Counted from the first letter of the stretch, positions 42,404 to 50,767 are shown. The stretch: 54,454 nt of DNA from JAYZDF01 sp036337945 (GCA_036337945.1 JAYZDF010000044.1:1-54454), one strand, 5' to 3'. The notes: a model not told the origin generated them from the letters alone. Numbers and translations: made by a program.

Positions 42404-43012
42404 CTATTCTCCCCATTTTTTGATGATTTTCGTTTTTGGCCCGGTAGCAAAGTAGAGGCTGGCCTTCTTCTTGTCGGCGGGAACAACTTGAAACTCGAAT
42501 AGATAAACATTGATATCCAAGACTTCAGATATTTTGGTGGGTACGTTCTGCACGAATATTTGCATTGCACCGTCTGCGCTGTTCACACTGGCTTCTGCCT
42601 TACTAGGAGTCTTGACGTAAGCAGCTTCGTACCAAAGCTTTACATCTTCATCGTAGCTTATAATGTACCAACCTAGTTTTAGCTTCGTGTTGCGCAAAGG
42701 CTTAGAGATGGTCGACCGGATATTTCCAGCAGACTCCTTACTCACGTAAGCCTTAATGCGAATGGGGTCATTATCTCCGCCATTGAACTCAAAAGATTCC
42801 AACAGTCCGATGCACTTGATGTTCTGGCCCGTCACAACAGTTTGCCCTTCGGCATCATAGGGATTCCAAACGATTACGTCTTTTTTGAGGTTGAGACCCG
42901 AGCAGCCACTCCAGTCCATGAGGTAACCGACTGTTCCTTTCTGCTCCGGATCAAAGTTGAAGCCGAATTGCCAGTCGCATTCGAAGTTTAGTGCATTTGG
43001 ATTTTCGCTCAT
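42404..43012 (-). CDS. Putative Hcp/TssD-like tube protein, paralogue 2 (divergent)
   Basis: This 202-residue protein is the most diverged of three paralogues in the window. It keeps FECDWQFGFNFDPEQKGTVG near the start, the FNGGDNDP turn, YVSKESAG, VKLWYEAAYVKTPSK, VLDINVYLFEFQVVPA and FATGPKTKIIKKWG at the end. It differs in the central GLNLKKDVIVWNPYD and in a Lys-rich loop. It could be an alternative tube, tail-terminator-like or chaperone subunit rather than a bulk Hcp. It runs against the neighbouring T6SS genes, with only weak ribosome-site sequence (AGGGCC) before the ATG, suggesting lower translation than paralogue 1. Confidence 0.6.
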   Translation of the reverse strand: MSENPNALNFECDWQFGFNFDPEQKGTVGYLMDWSGCSGLNLKKDVIVWNPYDAEGQTVVTGQNIKCIGLLESFEFNGGDNDPIRIKAYVSKESAGNIRSTISKPLRNTKLKLGWYIISYDEDVKLWYEAAYVKTPSKAEASVNSADGAMQIFVQNVPTKISEVLDINVYLFEFQVVPADKKKASLYFATGPKTKIIKKWGE

Positions 43013-43137
43013 CAGGGGGCCCTAACCCGAATTTCTCGGACCGTTTGCAATAAGTCGAGTATTTGCTTGGCCAAAAATTAGACAAGGGTAAGAGGATGAG
43101 GGATGATGTAGGTACAAATCGGAGAGAGGAGTACACA

Positions 43138-43437
43138 ATGAAACAACGATGGATGAAAGCTTTGGAAATTTCTGGGATTTATCGGGTAACCCCAGCAACA
43201 CTCGAGCGGTACGCATTAAGGGGAAACCTGGCTGTAAAGTGTGATGTTCAGGGTCAACGCCTGTACGATAGCCAATCTGTCGCTCGTATGTTTCCACGGC
43301 AGGACGCTATGTCTGCTCCCGCAGCGATGACTTTGGGAACCATCGGCCAGACTCGTCTCGCCGAGTTTGAACAGATTTCGGTCCTACCTCGGCCAGCAAT
43401 GCAGGCTCCGATTCCAGTTCTCCGGCAAACGGCATAG
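43138..43437 (+). CDS. Small MerR/excisionase-like helix-turn-helix protein
   Basis: This 99-residue protein has a strong GGAGAGAGGAG ribosome site ending just before the ATG at 43138; the frame opens further upstream at 43063 but has no support there. Residues about 5-50 (KALEISGIYRVTPATLERYA, LRGNLAVKCDVQGQRLYDSQ, SVARMF) follow the winged-helix pattern of MerR-like or excisionase DNA-binding domains that read 'T..TL.RY...G.L......G.R.Y....v..l'. The remaining tail is short and lacks an effector-binding coiled coil. It probably regulates the flanking T6SS genes; a candidate operator is the palindrome at 46062-46074. It converges with the unfoldase gene 3 bp away. Confidence 0.7.
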   Translation: MKQRWMKALEISGIYRVTPATLERYALRGNLAVKCDVQGQRLYDSQSVARMFPRQDAMSAPAAMTLGTIGQTRLAEFEQISVLPRPAMQAPIPVLRQTA

Positions 43438-43440
43438 TAT

Positions 43441-46047
43441 TCACTCCGCTTCTTCGTCCGTTTGGTCCTGCGTTTTGCTGGGCTTTTCCGTGACTTCTAT
43501 TTGCAGCGAATCTTCTGCGACCGAAACTTCTACAATCTGATTCTCTGTGATTGTCCCTCCAATCACTAACTCCGCAAGAGGGTCTTGCAACCGTGCCTGA
43601 ATTACGCGTTTGAGTGGTCTTGCTCCGTAGGCCGGATCAAAGCCTTCGTCAGCCAACAAGGTGTATGCTTCGTCCGAAAGTTCCAAATCAACATGACGAT
43701 CATCCAAGAGTTTCGCCAGGCGACGTACTTGAATTTTCGTAATAGGGGTCATGGTTTCTCTGGTCAGTGGTCTGAACACAATTGTGTCATCGAGCCTGTT
43801 CACAAACTCGGGTCGAAAATGTTGCTTCACCGATGTCATGACCTTTTCTTTCATCACGTCGTAGGCGTCAGCTTCATCGATGCTGTGAGCGCCCAGGTTC
43901 GAAGTCAAAATGATGATCGTGTTTTTGAAATTTATTGTATTGCCTTGGCTGTCGGTCAAATGACCGTCATCAAGTACTTGCAGTAAGAGATTAAAGACGT
44001 CCGCATGGGCTTTCTCTACTTCGTCAAGTAAAACCACGCTATATGGCTTTCGACGAACTTGGTTAGTGAGCACCCCACCTTCATCGAAGCCAACATAGCC
44101 GGGAGGTGCGCCGACAAGTCGAGCCACCGAGTGCTTCTCCATATACTCACTCATATCTATTCGAATCATGGACTTCTCATCATCGAACATGAACTCGGCA
44201 AGAGCCTTAGTGAGTTCTGTCTTACCAACTCCGGTAGGGCCAAGCATAAGAAAGGATGCCAAAGGACGGTTTGGATCTTGTAAGCCGGCCCGCGAACGTC
44301 GAACTGCTTTCGAAATCGCTGCAACTGGCTGTGATTGACCGATAACTCTCGCGGAAAGCAGCTCTTCCATCTTGGTGAGTTTCTCTTGTTCCTCATTCAG
44401 CAGTTTGTTGACCGGTATTCCGGTGATTTTTTCCATGGTTTCAGCGACATCCCGCTCTGTGACTTCTTGTCGCAAGAAACGAATTTCTTCGACGTCGTGT
44501 TCGCCGAGCTCGTCGAGTCGCTTTTCGCAGTCCGGGATGACCTTGTACTGAAGTTTTGCAACCTGTTCGTAGTCTTCTTCTCGAATTCGTGCCTCCATTT
44601 CACGTTTCGCTTCTTCTAATGCGCGTTTTGCGTCTTGGATCTCCAAAACGGCTTTTTTCTCGCTTTCCCAGGCTGTGTTTAGACGATTGTATTCACTCTT
44701 GAGTTCCTCAAGCTCCGCTCGAATCTGGCGACTCTGATCAGTTTTTTGGCCTTCGAAGTCTTGTTCGATCGCACGAATCGCAATCTCACGATGGGAGATC
44801 TGTTCGTGGATATCGTCAATCTCTTCAGGACGAGATGAGATTTCAAGCCGAATATTTGCTCCTGCCTGGTCAATCAGGTCGATTGCTTTGTCGGGAAGAA
44901 AGCGGTCGCTGATGTATCTGTGAGACAATCTTACGGCCGCATTTATCGCCGGGTCCGTAATTTTCACACCGTGATGAATCTCGTAGGTTTCTTTCAGTCC
45001 GCGGAGAATCGTAATACATTGTTCTGGCGTTGGTTCCGCGACGTCGACCATCTGGAACCTTCTCGTCAGCGCAGAGTCTTTTTGAATGTACTTTCGATAT
45101 TCTGTCAGCGTCGTCGCGCCGACACAGCGAAAATCACCACGGGAAAGGGCGGGCTTGATGAGGTTCGACGCATCTGACCCACCTTCTTTGCCGCCAGCAC
45201 CAACCATCATATGAAGCTCATCAATAAAAAGTAGAATGTTTCCGGCATCGGAACATTCTTCCAATACTTTCTTGAGTCTCTCTTCAAATTCTCCTCGATA
45301 TTTCGCTCCCGCGATCAGCTGTCCCATGTCGAGCGATAGAACGTAATGGCCCTTCAGGTTTTCGGGAACTTCATCGTTCACAATTTTGACTGCCAGGCCC
45401 TCTACAACAGCCGTTTTGCCCACGCCTGGTTCTCCGACAATCACTGGGTTGTTCTTTAGGCGCCGAGAGAGAATTTGTATGACCTGCCTAATCTCCGAGT
45501 CACGACCGATGACTCGATCAATTCGTCCTTCAAGGGCGCGAGCATTCAGATTGACGGTATACTTCGTGAGGAACTCATACTCAGCGAGCTCCTCTCCATC
45601 ATTAGAAAATTGGCCCTGTCGAATCGTTTGAAGGTTGGTCTGCAGCTTCTCTACGTCAGTTGATGCCGCAAGGAGGGCATTTTTGACGTCCGAATCATCG
45701 CACAGTCCCAATAAGAGCTGACGTACACCAATACTCTTTTTCGAATGAGCATTCATGTGCTCTTCGGCTGAAATAAAGACGGACTCGAGCTGTCGGTTTA
45801 TGCTTGTTTGTTGTGCGTCCGCGGATGCTTTTGGCAGGTCGCTTAACGTCTTTTGAAGGTTTTTTGTGAGGATCGTTAAATTGGCATCGGCCAACTCAAG
45901 ATGTCGACGAGACTCATCATTATCGCCCTCCAGAAGTCCAATCAACAGATGATTTGGTGTGATGAATGCGTGGTCTTGTTTGACCGCGAGTCGAGACGCA
46001 AACTCCGTTGCTCCTTGTGCTGAAGCGCTTAACTTATTGATAAGCAT
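43441..46047 (-). CDS. tssH: ClpB-type AAA+ unfoldase, probable T6SS sheath-recycling ATPase (TssH role)
   Basis: This 868-residue double AAA+ protein uses ATP to thread and disassemble contracted sheath. Parts in order are an N-domain with two Clp-N repeats (LSASAQGATEFASRLAVKQD, ITPNHLLIGLLE), D1 with Walker A GEPGVGKT (205-212), pore loop GAKYRGEFEER and Walker B LLFIDELH, and a coiled-coil M-domain of full ClpB length (about 410-520, ending EQVAKLQYKVIPDCEKRLDE). D2 has Walker A GPTGVGKT, pore loop GAPPGYVGFDEGG, VVLLDEVEKAH and TSNLGA. The body reads like ClpB rather than ClpV. All key residues are present. GGGAG 7 bp upstream supports the ATG. It is divergent from tssB, so sheath and recycler share a control region. 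A housekeeping ClpB is the alternative. Confidence 0.9.
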   Translation of the reverse strand: MLINKLSASAQGATEFASRLAVKQDHAFITPNHLLIGLLEGDNDESRRHLELADANLTILTKNLQKTLSDLPKASADAQQTSINRQLESVFISAEEHMNAHSKKSIGVRQLLLGLCDDSDVKNALLAASTDVEKLQTNLQTIRQGQFSNDGEELAEYEFLTKYTVNLNARALEGRIDRVIGRDSEIRQVIQILSRRLKNNPVIVGEPGVGKTAVVEGLAVKIVNDEVPENLKGHYVLSLDMGQLIAGAKYRGEFEERLKKVLEECSDAGNILLFIDELHMMVGAGGKEGGSDASNLIKPALSRGDFRCVGATTLTEYRKYIQKDSALTRRFQMVDVAEPTPEQCITILRGLKETYEIHHGVKITDPAINAAVRLSHRYISDRFLPDKAIDLIDQAGANIRLEISSRPEEIDDIHEQISHREIAIRAIEQDFEGQKTDQSRQIRAELEELKSEYNRLNTAWESEKKAVLEIQDAKRALEEAKREMEARIREEDYEQVAKLQYKVIPDCEKRLDELGEHDVEEIRFLRQEVTERDVAETMEKITGIPVNKLLNEEQEKLTKMEELLSARVIGQSQPVAAISKAVRRSRAGLQDPNRPLASFLMLGPTGVGKTELTKALAEFMFDDEKSMIRIDMSEYMEKHSVARLVGAPPGYVGFDEGGVLTNQVRRKPYSVVLLDEVEKAHADVFNLLLQVLDDGHLTDSQGNTINFKNTIIILTSNLGAHSIDEADAYDVMKEKVMTSVKQHFRPEFVNRLDDTIVFRPLTRETMTPITKIQVRRLAKLLDDRHVDLELSDEAYTLLADEGFDPAYGARPLKRVIQARLQDPLAELVIGGTITENQIVEVSVAEDSLQIEVTEKPSKTQDQTDEEAE

Positions 46048-46061
46048 AAAAATCTCCCTTT

Positions 46062-46074
46062 TTTACCGGGTAAA
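46062..46074. promoter_or_regulatory. Perfect palindrome in the tssH leader, candidate operator
   Basis: TTTACC-G-GGTAAA is a perfect inverted repeat with one central base, within the 245-bp divergent region between the unfoldase gene and tssB and about 15 bp upstream of the unfoldase start. It would suit a dimeric regulator such as the MerR-like protein at 43138. It is not followed by a T-run in the transcript direction that would make it a terminator. Confidence 0.45.
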
Positions 46075-46292
46075 CCTTAGGCTGTTGAACCGGCAAGGGG
46101 AGTCTAGGTCAGGCCGATTGCGATTGGAATAGCTTCTGGTACGAAACAACGCAGTTTTTGGGTCGTAAACTTGTAGCAAGTCTCGGTCATTGCTAGGTTC
46201 CGACTGCGAAAAAGAAAGGGGCGTTCGCGAGTACGAGTCGTTTTGATTCTGAAAAATAGCGGGCGACTGATTTCAATATAAGTGAGGAAAAT

Positions 46293-46814
46293 ATGGCCAT
46301 TAATGATGAAATACCCAAATCAAGGCTGACAATGACATATCGAACCAAAGTGGATGGTGAAAAGGAAACTGTTTCATTGCCACTGCGACTTCTTGTCATG
46401 GGCGACCTATCCAACGGAAGTTCGACAGACAGACAAGTCGACCTCGATCAACGAGAATTACGAAACCTAGATGGGACGAACCTTGAATCGGTCATGGCCG
46501 ACATGAACATGTCGATGTCGTTTTCTGTTCCCAATAAGATTGATCCAGACAAGGGTGAGGACCTCGACGTGACGCTTCCAGTAACGTCAATGAAGTCATT
46601 CGAACCTGCTGAATTGGCTCAACATATTCCAAAACTAAAATCTCTGCTTCTACTCAGGAAGTTATTATTGGAAGTTCAAGGGAATCTCGACAACCGAAAG
46701 GATTTCCGAAAGTTGATTCGAGCACTTGCACAAGACGAGAACGCAGTTCAATCGCTGCTCGGTGAGCTCGAAGGTTATGAGAGCTTCAAGCTTCCAAATC
46801 AAGGAAATGCGTAG
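46293..46814 (+). CDS. tssB: T6SS small sheath protein TssB (VipA)
   Basis: This 173-residue protein forms the contractile sheath with TssC in the cytoplasm. Family pattern: MTYRTKVDGEKETVSLPLRL, LLVMGDLS (usual 'LPlklLVlGDF'), VNKDNF-like NLESVMADMNMSMSFSVPNK, MKSFEPAELAQHIPKLKSLL (usual 'DF.P..v..qvp.L..LL'), ending in 'LRKLLLEVQGNLDNRKDFRK'. Length is normal. GAGG 5 bp before the ATG confirms the start. tssC follows after 20 bp. Confidence 0.95.
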   Translation: MAINDEIPKSRLTMTYRTKVDGEKETVSLPLRLLVMGDLSNGSSTDRQVDLDQRELRNLDGTNLESVMADMNMSMSFSVPNKIDPDKGEDLDVTLPVTSMKSFEPAELAQHIPKLKSLLLLRKLLLEVQGNLDNRKDFRKLIRALAQDENAVQSLLGELEGYESFKLPNQGNA

Positions 46815-46834
46815 AGCAAACAGGAGTTAGTGAA

Positions 46835-48319
46835 ATGACAGAAGAAGTAAAAGAAGCACTCGATTTATCAAGCTTTCTATCTAGCGTTCGTCTCGGAGAC
46901 GAGGTTTCAAACCCGACGCCTATGGTAACAGACGACCTTCAGTCGGTGACAGAAGACGTAAGCGCAGAAGAACGCTTTATTTCAAGCATCGCAGCGGTCG
47001 CCTATAACATGGACCCATCAGTGGGGCGTTTTGACAAACAGTCGATTCAAGACCTTGTCGCTCAGATTGATGCGCTGGTTGAAGACCAAGTCAACGAGGT
47101 ATTGCACAACGATACTTTCCAAGAAATGGAAGGGACCTGGCGTTCTGTAGACGACTTGTGCAAGAACACAAACTTCAAGGCGAACATTGGAATCAGCATT
47201 CTTGATGTTGCGAAAGACGAAGCCTACGAAGATTTAGAGATGAATCTTGCCGATATCGGCGGTTCAGAACTATTTAAGAAAGTCTACGTTTCTGAGTACG
47301 ATCAATATGGTGGCAGTCCGTTCGGCGGCATTGTAGGGCTTTTTGATTTTGCAAATACACCGAAGGACCTGCAGTGGCTCCGCGGCATCGGCAAAATTGC
47401 GGCGGCCAGCCATGCGCCCTTTGTTGGTTCGGTATCCCCCAAATTCTTTGGTTGCAGCACCATGCAGGAGTTCTCTGAACTTCGTGACATCGAAGGATTG
47501 CTGGACACACCGAAGTACGCAGCTTGGAATGCGCTGAGAGACACTGAAGAGGCCGCTTATATCGGTCTAACTTTGCCTCGGTACATTGCGCGCGCGCCGT
47601 ACAATGATGAAACCAATCCTGCTGAAGGCATGAACTTCAATGAATCCGTCGATGGCGGTTCTGACGATGATTACCTTTGGGGCTCAACTGCGATGTTATT
47701 CGCGCGTAACCTAGTGAAGTCGTTCGAAACGTCAGGTTGGTGCCAGCACATTCGCGGTCCTAAAGCCGGTGGTATGGTTTCTGGTCTTGCGACTCACAGC
47801 TTCACACTCGGTGGTGAATCGCAGCTGAAACTGCCCGTAGAAGTGGCGATGCCGGATTACCGTGAGCTGGAGCTTGCGAATAGTGGTCTGATTCCTCTTA
47901 TCCAAAAGAAAGGTTCATCGGATGCGGTATTCTTCAGCGTGCAATCTATCAAGAAAGCGCATAAGTTCTCTGATCCAAAAGATTCTGAGAATTCGCAACT
48001 TGTTACGAATCTATCGTACACATTTTCGATTTCTCGAATTGCGCACTACTTGAAATGCATCATGCGAGACAATATTGGTTCGACTGCGAATAAGGAGTAC
48101 ATCTTCAATCAAATCGACCGTTGGATCTCGAATTATACGACTGCGCTCGTGAATCCTGATGACCTGACACTACGGTACTATCCGTTCAAGTCGTACAGCC
48201 TTGAAGTCAACGAAGTACCAGGGAAAGTAGGTTGGTATCACTGTAACTTGGCGATTCTGCCGCATGTTCAGTTCGAAGGTATGGACGTAGACCTTCGGGT
48301 AGATGCACGCCTAGGCTAA
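46835..48319 (+). CDS. tssC: T6SS large sheath protein TssC (VipB)
   Basis: This 494-residue large sheath subunit has normal length. Landmarks are FQEMEGTWRSVDDLCKNTNF, ILDVAKDEAYEDLE, GLFDFANTPKDLQWLRGIGK, FVGSVSPKFFGC, GLTLPRYIARAPYND, FNESVDGGSDDDYLWGSTAM and the C-terminal TNLSYTFSISRIAHYLKCIM, then RYYPFKSYSLEVNEVPGKVG, all in family order. AGGAG 8 bp upstream supports the ATG. The operon's intrinsic terminator follows the stop by about 25 bp. The third tube-like gene begins immediately after it. Confidence 0.97.
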   Translation: MTEEVKEALDLSSFLSSVRLGDEVSNPTPMVTDDLQSVTEDVSAEERFISSIAAVAYNMDPSVGRFDKQSIQDLVAQIDALVEDQVNEVLHNDTFQEMEGTWRSVDDLCKNTNFKANIGISILDVAKDEAYEDLEMNLADIGGSELFKKVYVSEYDQYGGSPFGGIVGLFDFANTPKDLQWLRGIGKIAAASHAPFVGSVSPKFFGCSTMQEFSELRDIEGLLDTPKYAAWNALRDTEEAAYIGLTLPRYIARAPYNDETNPAEGMNFNESVDGGSDDDYLWGSTAMLFARNLVKSFETSGWCQHIRGPKAGGMVSGLATHSFTLGGESQLKLPVEVAMPDYRELELANSGLIPLIQKKGSSDAVFFSVQSIKKAHKFSDPKDSENSQLVTNLSYTFSISRIAHYLKCIMRDNIGSTANKEYIFNQIDRWISNYTTALVNPDDLTLRYYPFKSYSLEVNEVPGKVGWYHCNLAILPHVQFEGMDVDLRVDARLG

Positions 48320-48343
48320 CGATTCAAAAAAACTGATTGAAAT

Positions 48344-48379
48344 GCCTCACCCTATGAGACAATAGGGTGGGGCTTTTTT
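48344..48379 (+). terminator. Terminator-like hairpin abutting the third tube-like gene
   Basis: GCCTCACCCTAT (48344-48355) pairs with ATAGGGTGGGGC (48362-48373), a 12-bp stem with one G-U pair and a 6-nt loop GAGACA, followed by six T residues (48374-48379). Only three bases separate the T-run from the ATG at 48383. The only Shine-Dalgarno-like sequence (AGGGTGGGG, 48364-48372) lies in the 3' arm, so the hairpin may both end tssBC transcription and mask translation of the following gene. Confidence 0.85.
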
Positions 48380-48382
48380 ATT

Positions 48383-49015
48383 ATGGCAATTGAACTTCAA
48401 TGTAACTGGAATGCTGGTTTCGTGATGAAGCCAAACGAGACTCCGCGAGTTGGGTACCTGCTAAACTTTGAAGGACTCAACATGCCGGGATTTCTCAAAA
48501 AAGATATTGAAGTCTTTACTCCCTACGAAAATCCTAGCCTTGAATACACTTCGATACGTTCCGTGAAAAACGGTGCGAAGGTGAAATGTGTCGGAATCAT
48601 AGATAAGTATGAGTTTGGCGGCGGAGTTGGTGACCCTATTTGCCTTAGCGCCTATATTTCCGCAGAGAACGCCCAGGCCCTGGCAAGTAAGCAAAAAAGT
48701 ACTCTCGACACTACTGTGGTTAAATCGCTGACGTGGTGGATATGTAACTATGACCAAGATAACAAAGCTTGGTTCGAAGAAGCCTACCCCAAAAGCCCCT
48801 CTATTGTTCGTGGCCAATTGAACGCACCCGGTGGTTCTAAGGTTCGGTTGACGATCGATGCGAATCCCACAAAAATCGCGGATTCTCTCGACCTAAATGT
48901 CTATCGTTTGTATTTCGAGGTGATTCCTTCTGCAGATGGCGTCTTTCTTTTTCACTTCGCTTCAACGAGTAAGACGAAATATATAAAAGGCTGGGGTCTG
49001 CAAATTGGCGATTAG
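48383..49015 (+). CDS. Putative Hcp/TssD-like tube protein, paralogue 3, linked to tssB-tssC
   Basis: This 210-residue protein is close to paralogue 1: GYLLNFEGLNMPGFLKKDIE, GGGVGDPICLSAYISAENAQ, WWICNYDQDNKAWFEEAYPK, LDLNVYRLYFEVIPSADG, KYIKGWGLQIG. The conserved start (MAIELQCNWNAGF) fixes the ATG at 48383. It stands where hcp normally stands, directly after tssB-tssC, which is the main reason for calling the family tube proteins. No free ribosome site exists; the best one is buried in the terminator hairpin just upstream. Expression therefore likely depends on read-through and hairpin opening. It converges with the channel-like gene. Confidence 0.65.
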   Translation: MAIELQCNWNAGFVMKPNETPRVGYLLNFEGLNMPGFLKKDIEVFTPYENPSLEYTSIRSVKNGAKVKCVGIIDKYEFGGGVGDPICLSAYISAENAQALASKQKSTLDTTVVKSLTWWICNYDQDNKAWFEEAYPKSPSIVRGQLNAPGGSKVRLTIDANPTKIADSLDLNVYRLYFEVIPSADGVFLFHFASTSKTKYIKGWGLQIGD

Positions 49016-49029
49016 CGCAGCTCGCTGAA

Positions 49030-50148
49030 CTACTCTTTGTCGCCGATATATTTTCCTATAATCCCATTCAAATACGCTTCGTTAGAAAGTCGATTGAGCA
49101 TGATTCGGTTGATATCCTCTCTGAGTGGACTTCCTGCGGGAAGCGCGATTGCGTACCCTTGTGGGTCAAACTGCAAAGCGAGGACTGTCACCTCGAGTTC
49201 GTTTGAACTCTGGCTAAGATATTTCAAGATGGGTCGGTCATACACGAAAGCGGTGACTTCTCCTTTGCTGACACCGGTCAGTCCAGCTTCAGCACTCTCG
49301 AATAGGCGCAGATTCTTAACCCCAATCTGTTGCAGATATTTGATGCTGGAGGAATTCTTTACGGTGCCGACCGAGATTTTGGTGAGGTCTGAGGACTTGC
49401 TAATGATTGCTGTAGAGTTCGCAATTACGGGTTGATAAAAAGAAACCAAAAGTAGGGTAACGGAAAGCCAGACAAATAGAATAAGACGCCCGGTAGTGTT
49501 TCCAGCGAGCCACTTCAGCGCGCTGTAAAACCCATTGATAGAGTGGTTTAGAGACTTTACACTCGTCGGGTTTTTGTTCGTCCGGAATACTCCTCGCGAC
49601 TCTACGGTGATATTCAAGGTGAGTATGATCGTGAGTAACAAAATGAGCGCGAGGGCTACTGCGAAAATATATTGGGCGGACCGATAGGAAAAAACAGCGT
49701 GAACCAGTTTCCGCAAGGTGGAGCTGTCTGAAGTTGATGATACCGCGACGCCTAATCCGCTATAAAAGTACGGATAACTAAAGTCCAAAACCGCCTCACG
49801 AGCTGGGGTCATCGTAATCGCAGATAAGGCCGCATCGACCTTTCCCGCAGAGACTTGGCTCAGCATCCATTTGAGATCAAATTCCTGAAACCGATACTGG
49901 ACGTTGAGGTCTTTGGCGATGTCCTCCCAAAGTTCAATACTAATCCCTGTCCAGGTGCCATCTGGTTGCTTGATCGCGAAGGGAGGGCTTTGCTTGGTCG
50001 CAATGAGAAGCTGGCCTTTAGGTGCTTTGCCCGTTTTGTCATCTAATTCTGCGTAGGCGTTTTGCCAGACGCCGTTGGAAATCATGAGGCACAACGAGAG
50101 AGCACCAAGAAATGCCGCTTTTGAAAATGTGCTGGATGAAGCTTTCAT
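49030..50148 (-). CDS. GluR0-like periplasmic-binding/channel protein with a lost selectivity filter
   Basis: This 372-residue protein has the layout of a prokaryotic ionotropic glutamate receptor. It has a signal peptide, ligand-binding half S1 (LLIATKQSPPFAIKQPDGTW, DFSYPYFYSGLGVAVS), TM1 (YIFAVALALILLLTIILTL), a re-entrant segment, TM2 (LILFVWLSVTLLLVSFYQPV) and binding half S2 (SVGTVKNSSSIKYLQQIGV, then FVYDRPILKYL). The pore segment reads INGFYSALKWLAGNTTG where the paralogue at 51705-52889 has an intact TVGYGD filter, so potassium conduction is unlikely. It may be a ligand sensor or an auxiliary subunit. GGAAGGGAA directly precedes the ATG. The start overlaps the stop of the upstream small gene (ATGA). 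Confidence 0.8.
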   Translation of the reverse strand: MKASSSTFSKAAFLGALSLCLMISNGVWQNAYAELDDKTGKAPKGQLLIATKQSPPFAIKQPDGTWTGISIELWEDIAKDLNVQYRFQEFDLKWMLSQVSAGKVDAALSAITMTPAREAVLDFSYPYFYSGLGVAVSSTSDSSTLRKLVHAVFSYRSAQYIFAVALALILLLTIILTLNITVESRGVFRTNKNPTSVKSLNHSINGFYSALKWLAGNTTGRLILFVWLSVTLLLVSFYQPVIANSTAIISKSSDLTKISVGTVKNSSSIKYLQQIGVKNLRLFESAEAGLTGVSKGEVTAFVYDRPILKYLSQSSNELEVTVLALQFDPQGYAIALPAGSPLREDINRIMLNRLSNEAYLNGIIGKYIGDKE

Positions 50149-50534
50149 TTTCCCTTCCGGAGAAGATTTTGACTCAAAAACATCAATAAGAACTGCAATC
50201 GTGCCACAAGTCTCGTGAACAAAGGCTGTTCAGTCTGATTCGCCTCCAATGCGATCTCGTCCGAACCGGGAGTTGCTTGAGTAATTGCGATAGAATTTTC
50301 TGAGCTTGTTTCGGCGGAACTAGAGACAGCAGCAGTTTTCAAAGGATTTTCAGTTTGCTGCAAGACTTCTGGGGTGATGGAATATTTCCTGTGAGATTTA
50401 TTACGGGTGTAACGCCGGCTCCTTGTTGGCTTGGTGACGCTTGCTCGATCTTCATCCGAAAGCTCGACCGGTAATTTTTCGCGTTCTTTGCCTCGCGCTG
50501 CCGGGTCTAAACAAAACGTGACCTTTATACTCAC
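50145..50534 (-). CDS. Small hypothetical protein translationally coupled to the channel-like gene
   Basis: This frame ends with TGA overlapping the ATG of the next gene (ATGA), a classic coupling arrangement, and reads about 129 residues from a GTG at 50534. The region VTFCLDPAARGKEREKLPVE is followed by Arg/Lys-rich RRYTRNKSHRKYSITPEVLQ and a Ser/Thr/Glu-rich stretch. The end is a hydrophobic helix (LFTRLVARLQFLLMFLSQNL) with basic residues after it. It may be a membrane-anchored accessory protein. The frame remains open to 50822, but that extension covers the divergent promoter region and is Cys/His-rich in an unnatural way, so I truncate it. There is no clear Shine-Dalgarno. Confidence 0.45.
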   Translation of the reverse strand: MSIKVTFCLDPAARGKEREKLPVELSDEDRASVTKPTRSRRYTRNKSHRKYSITPEVLQQTENPLKTAAVSSSAETSSENSIAITQATPGSDEIALEANQTEQPLFTRLVARLQFLLMFLSQNLLRKGK

Positions 50535-50767
50535 AACATACAATATAGCGCTGCATTTCGTCGTTTGTCTAAATTTCGGATTCAGTTCTTTTTTAAGTGA
50601 AAAACACGGATAATTTATCTGAGTTCTCCCATGTCTTATGGGTGTGTAAGTACATGAAATAACTAATTCTTCTATCTTCGTTGACAGTGCTCTATGGATT
50701 ACTCTATGACGCCAATGAAGACAGTCAAGCTGAATGCCGATTGCTGTCTTTATATCGAGGAGTTTTG

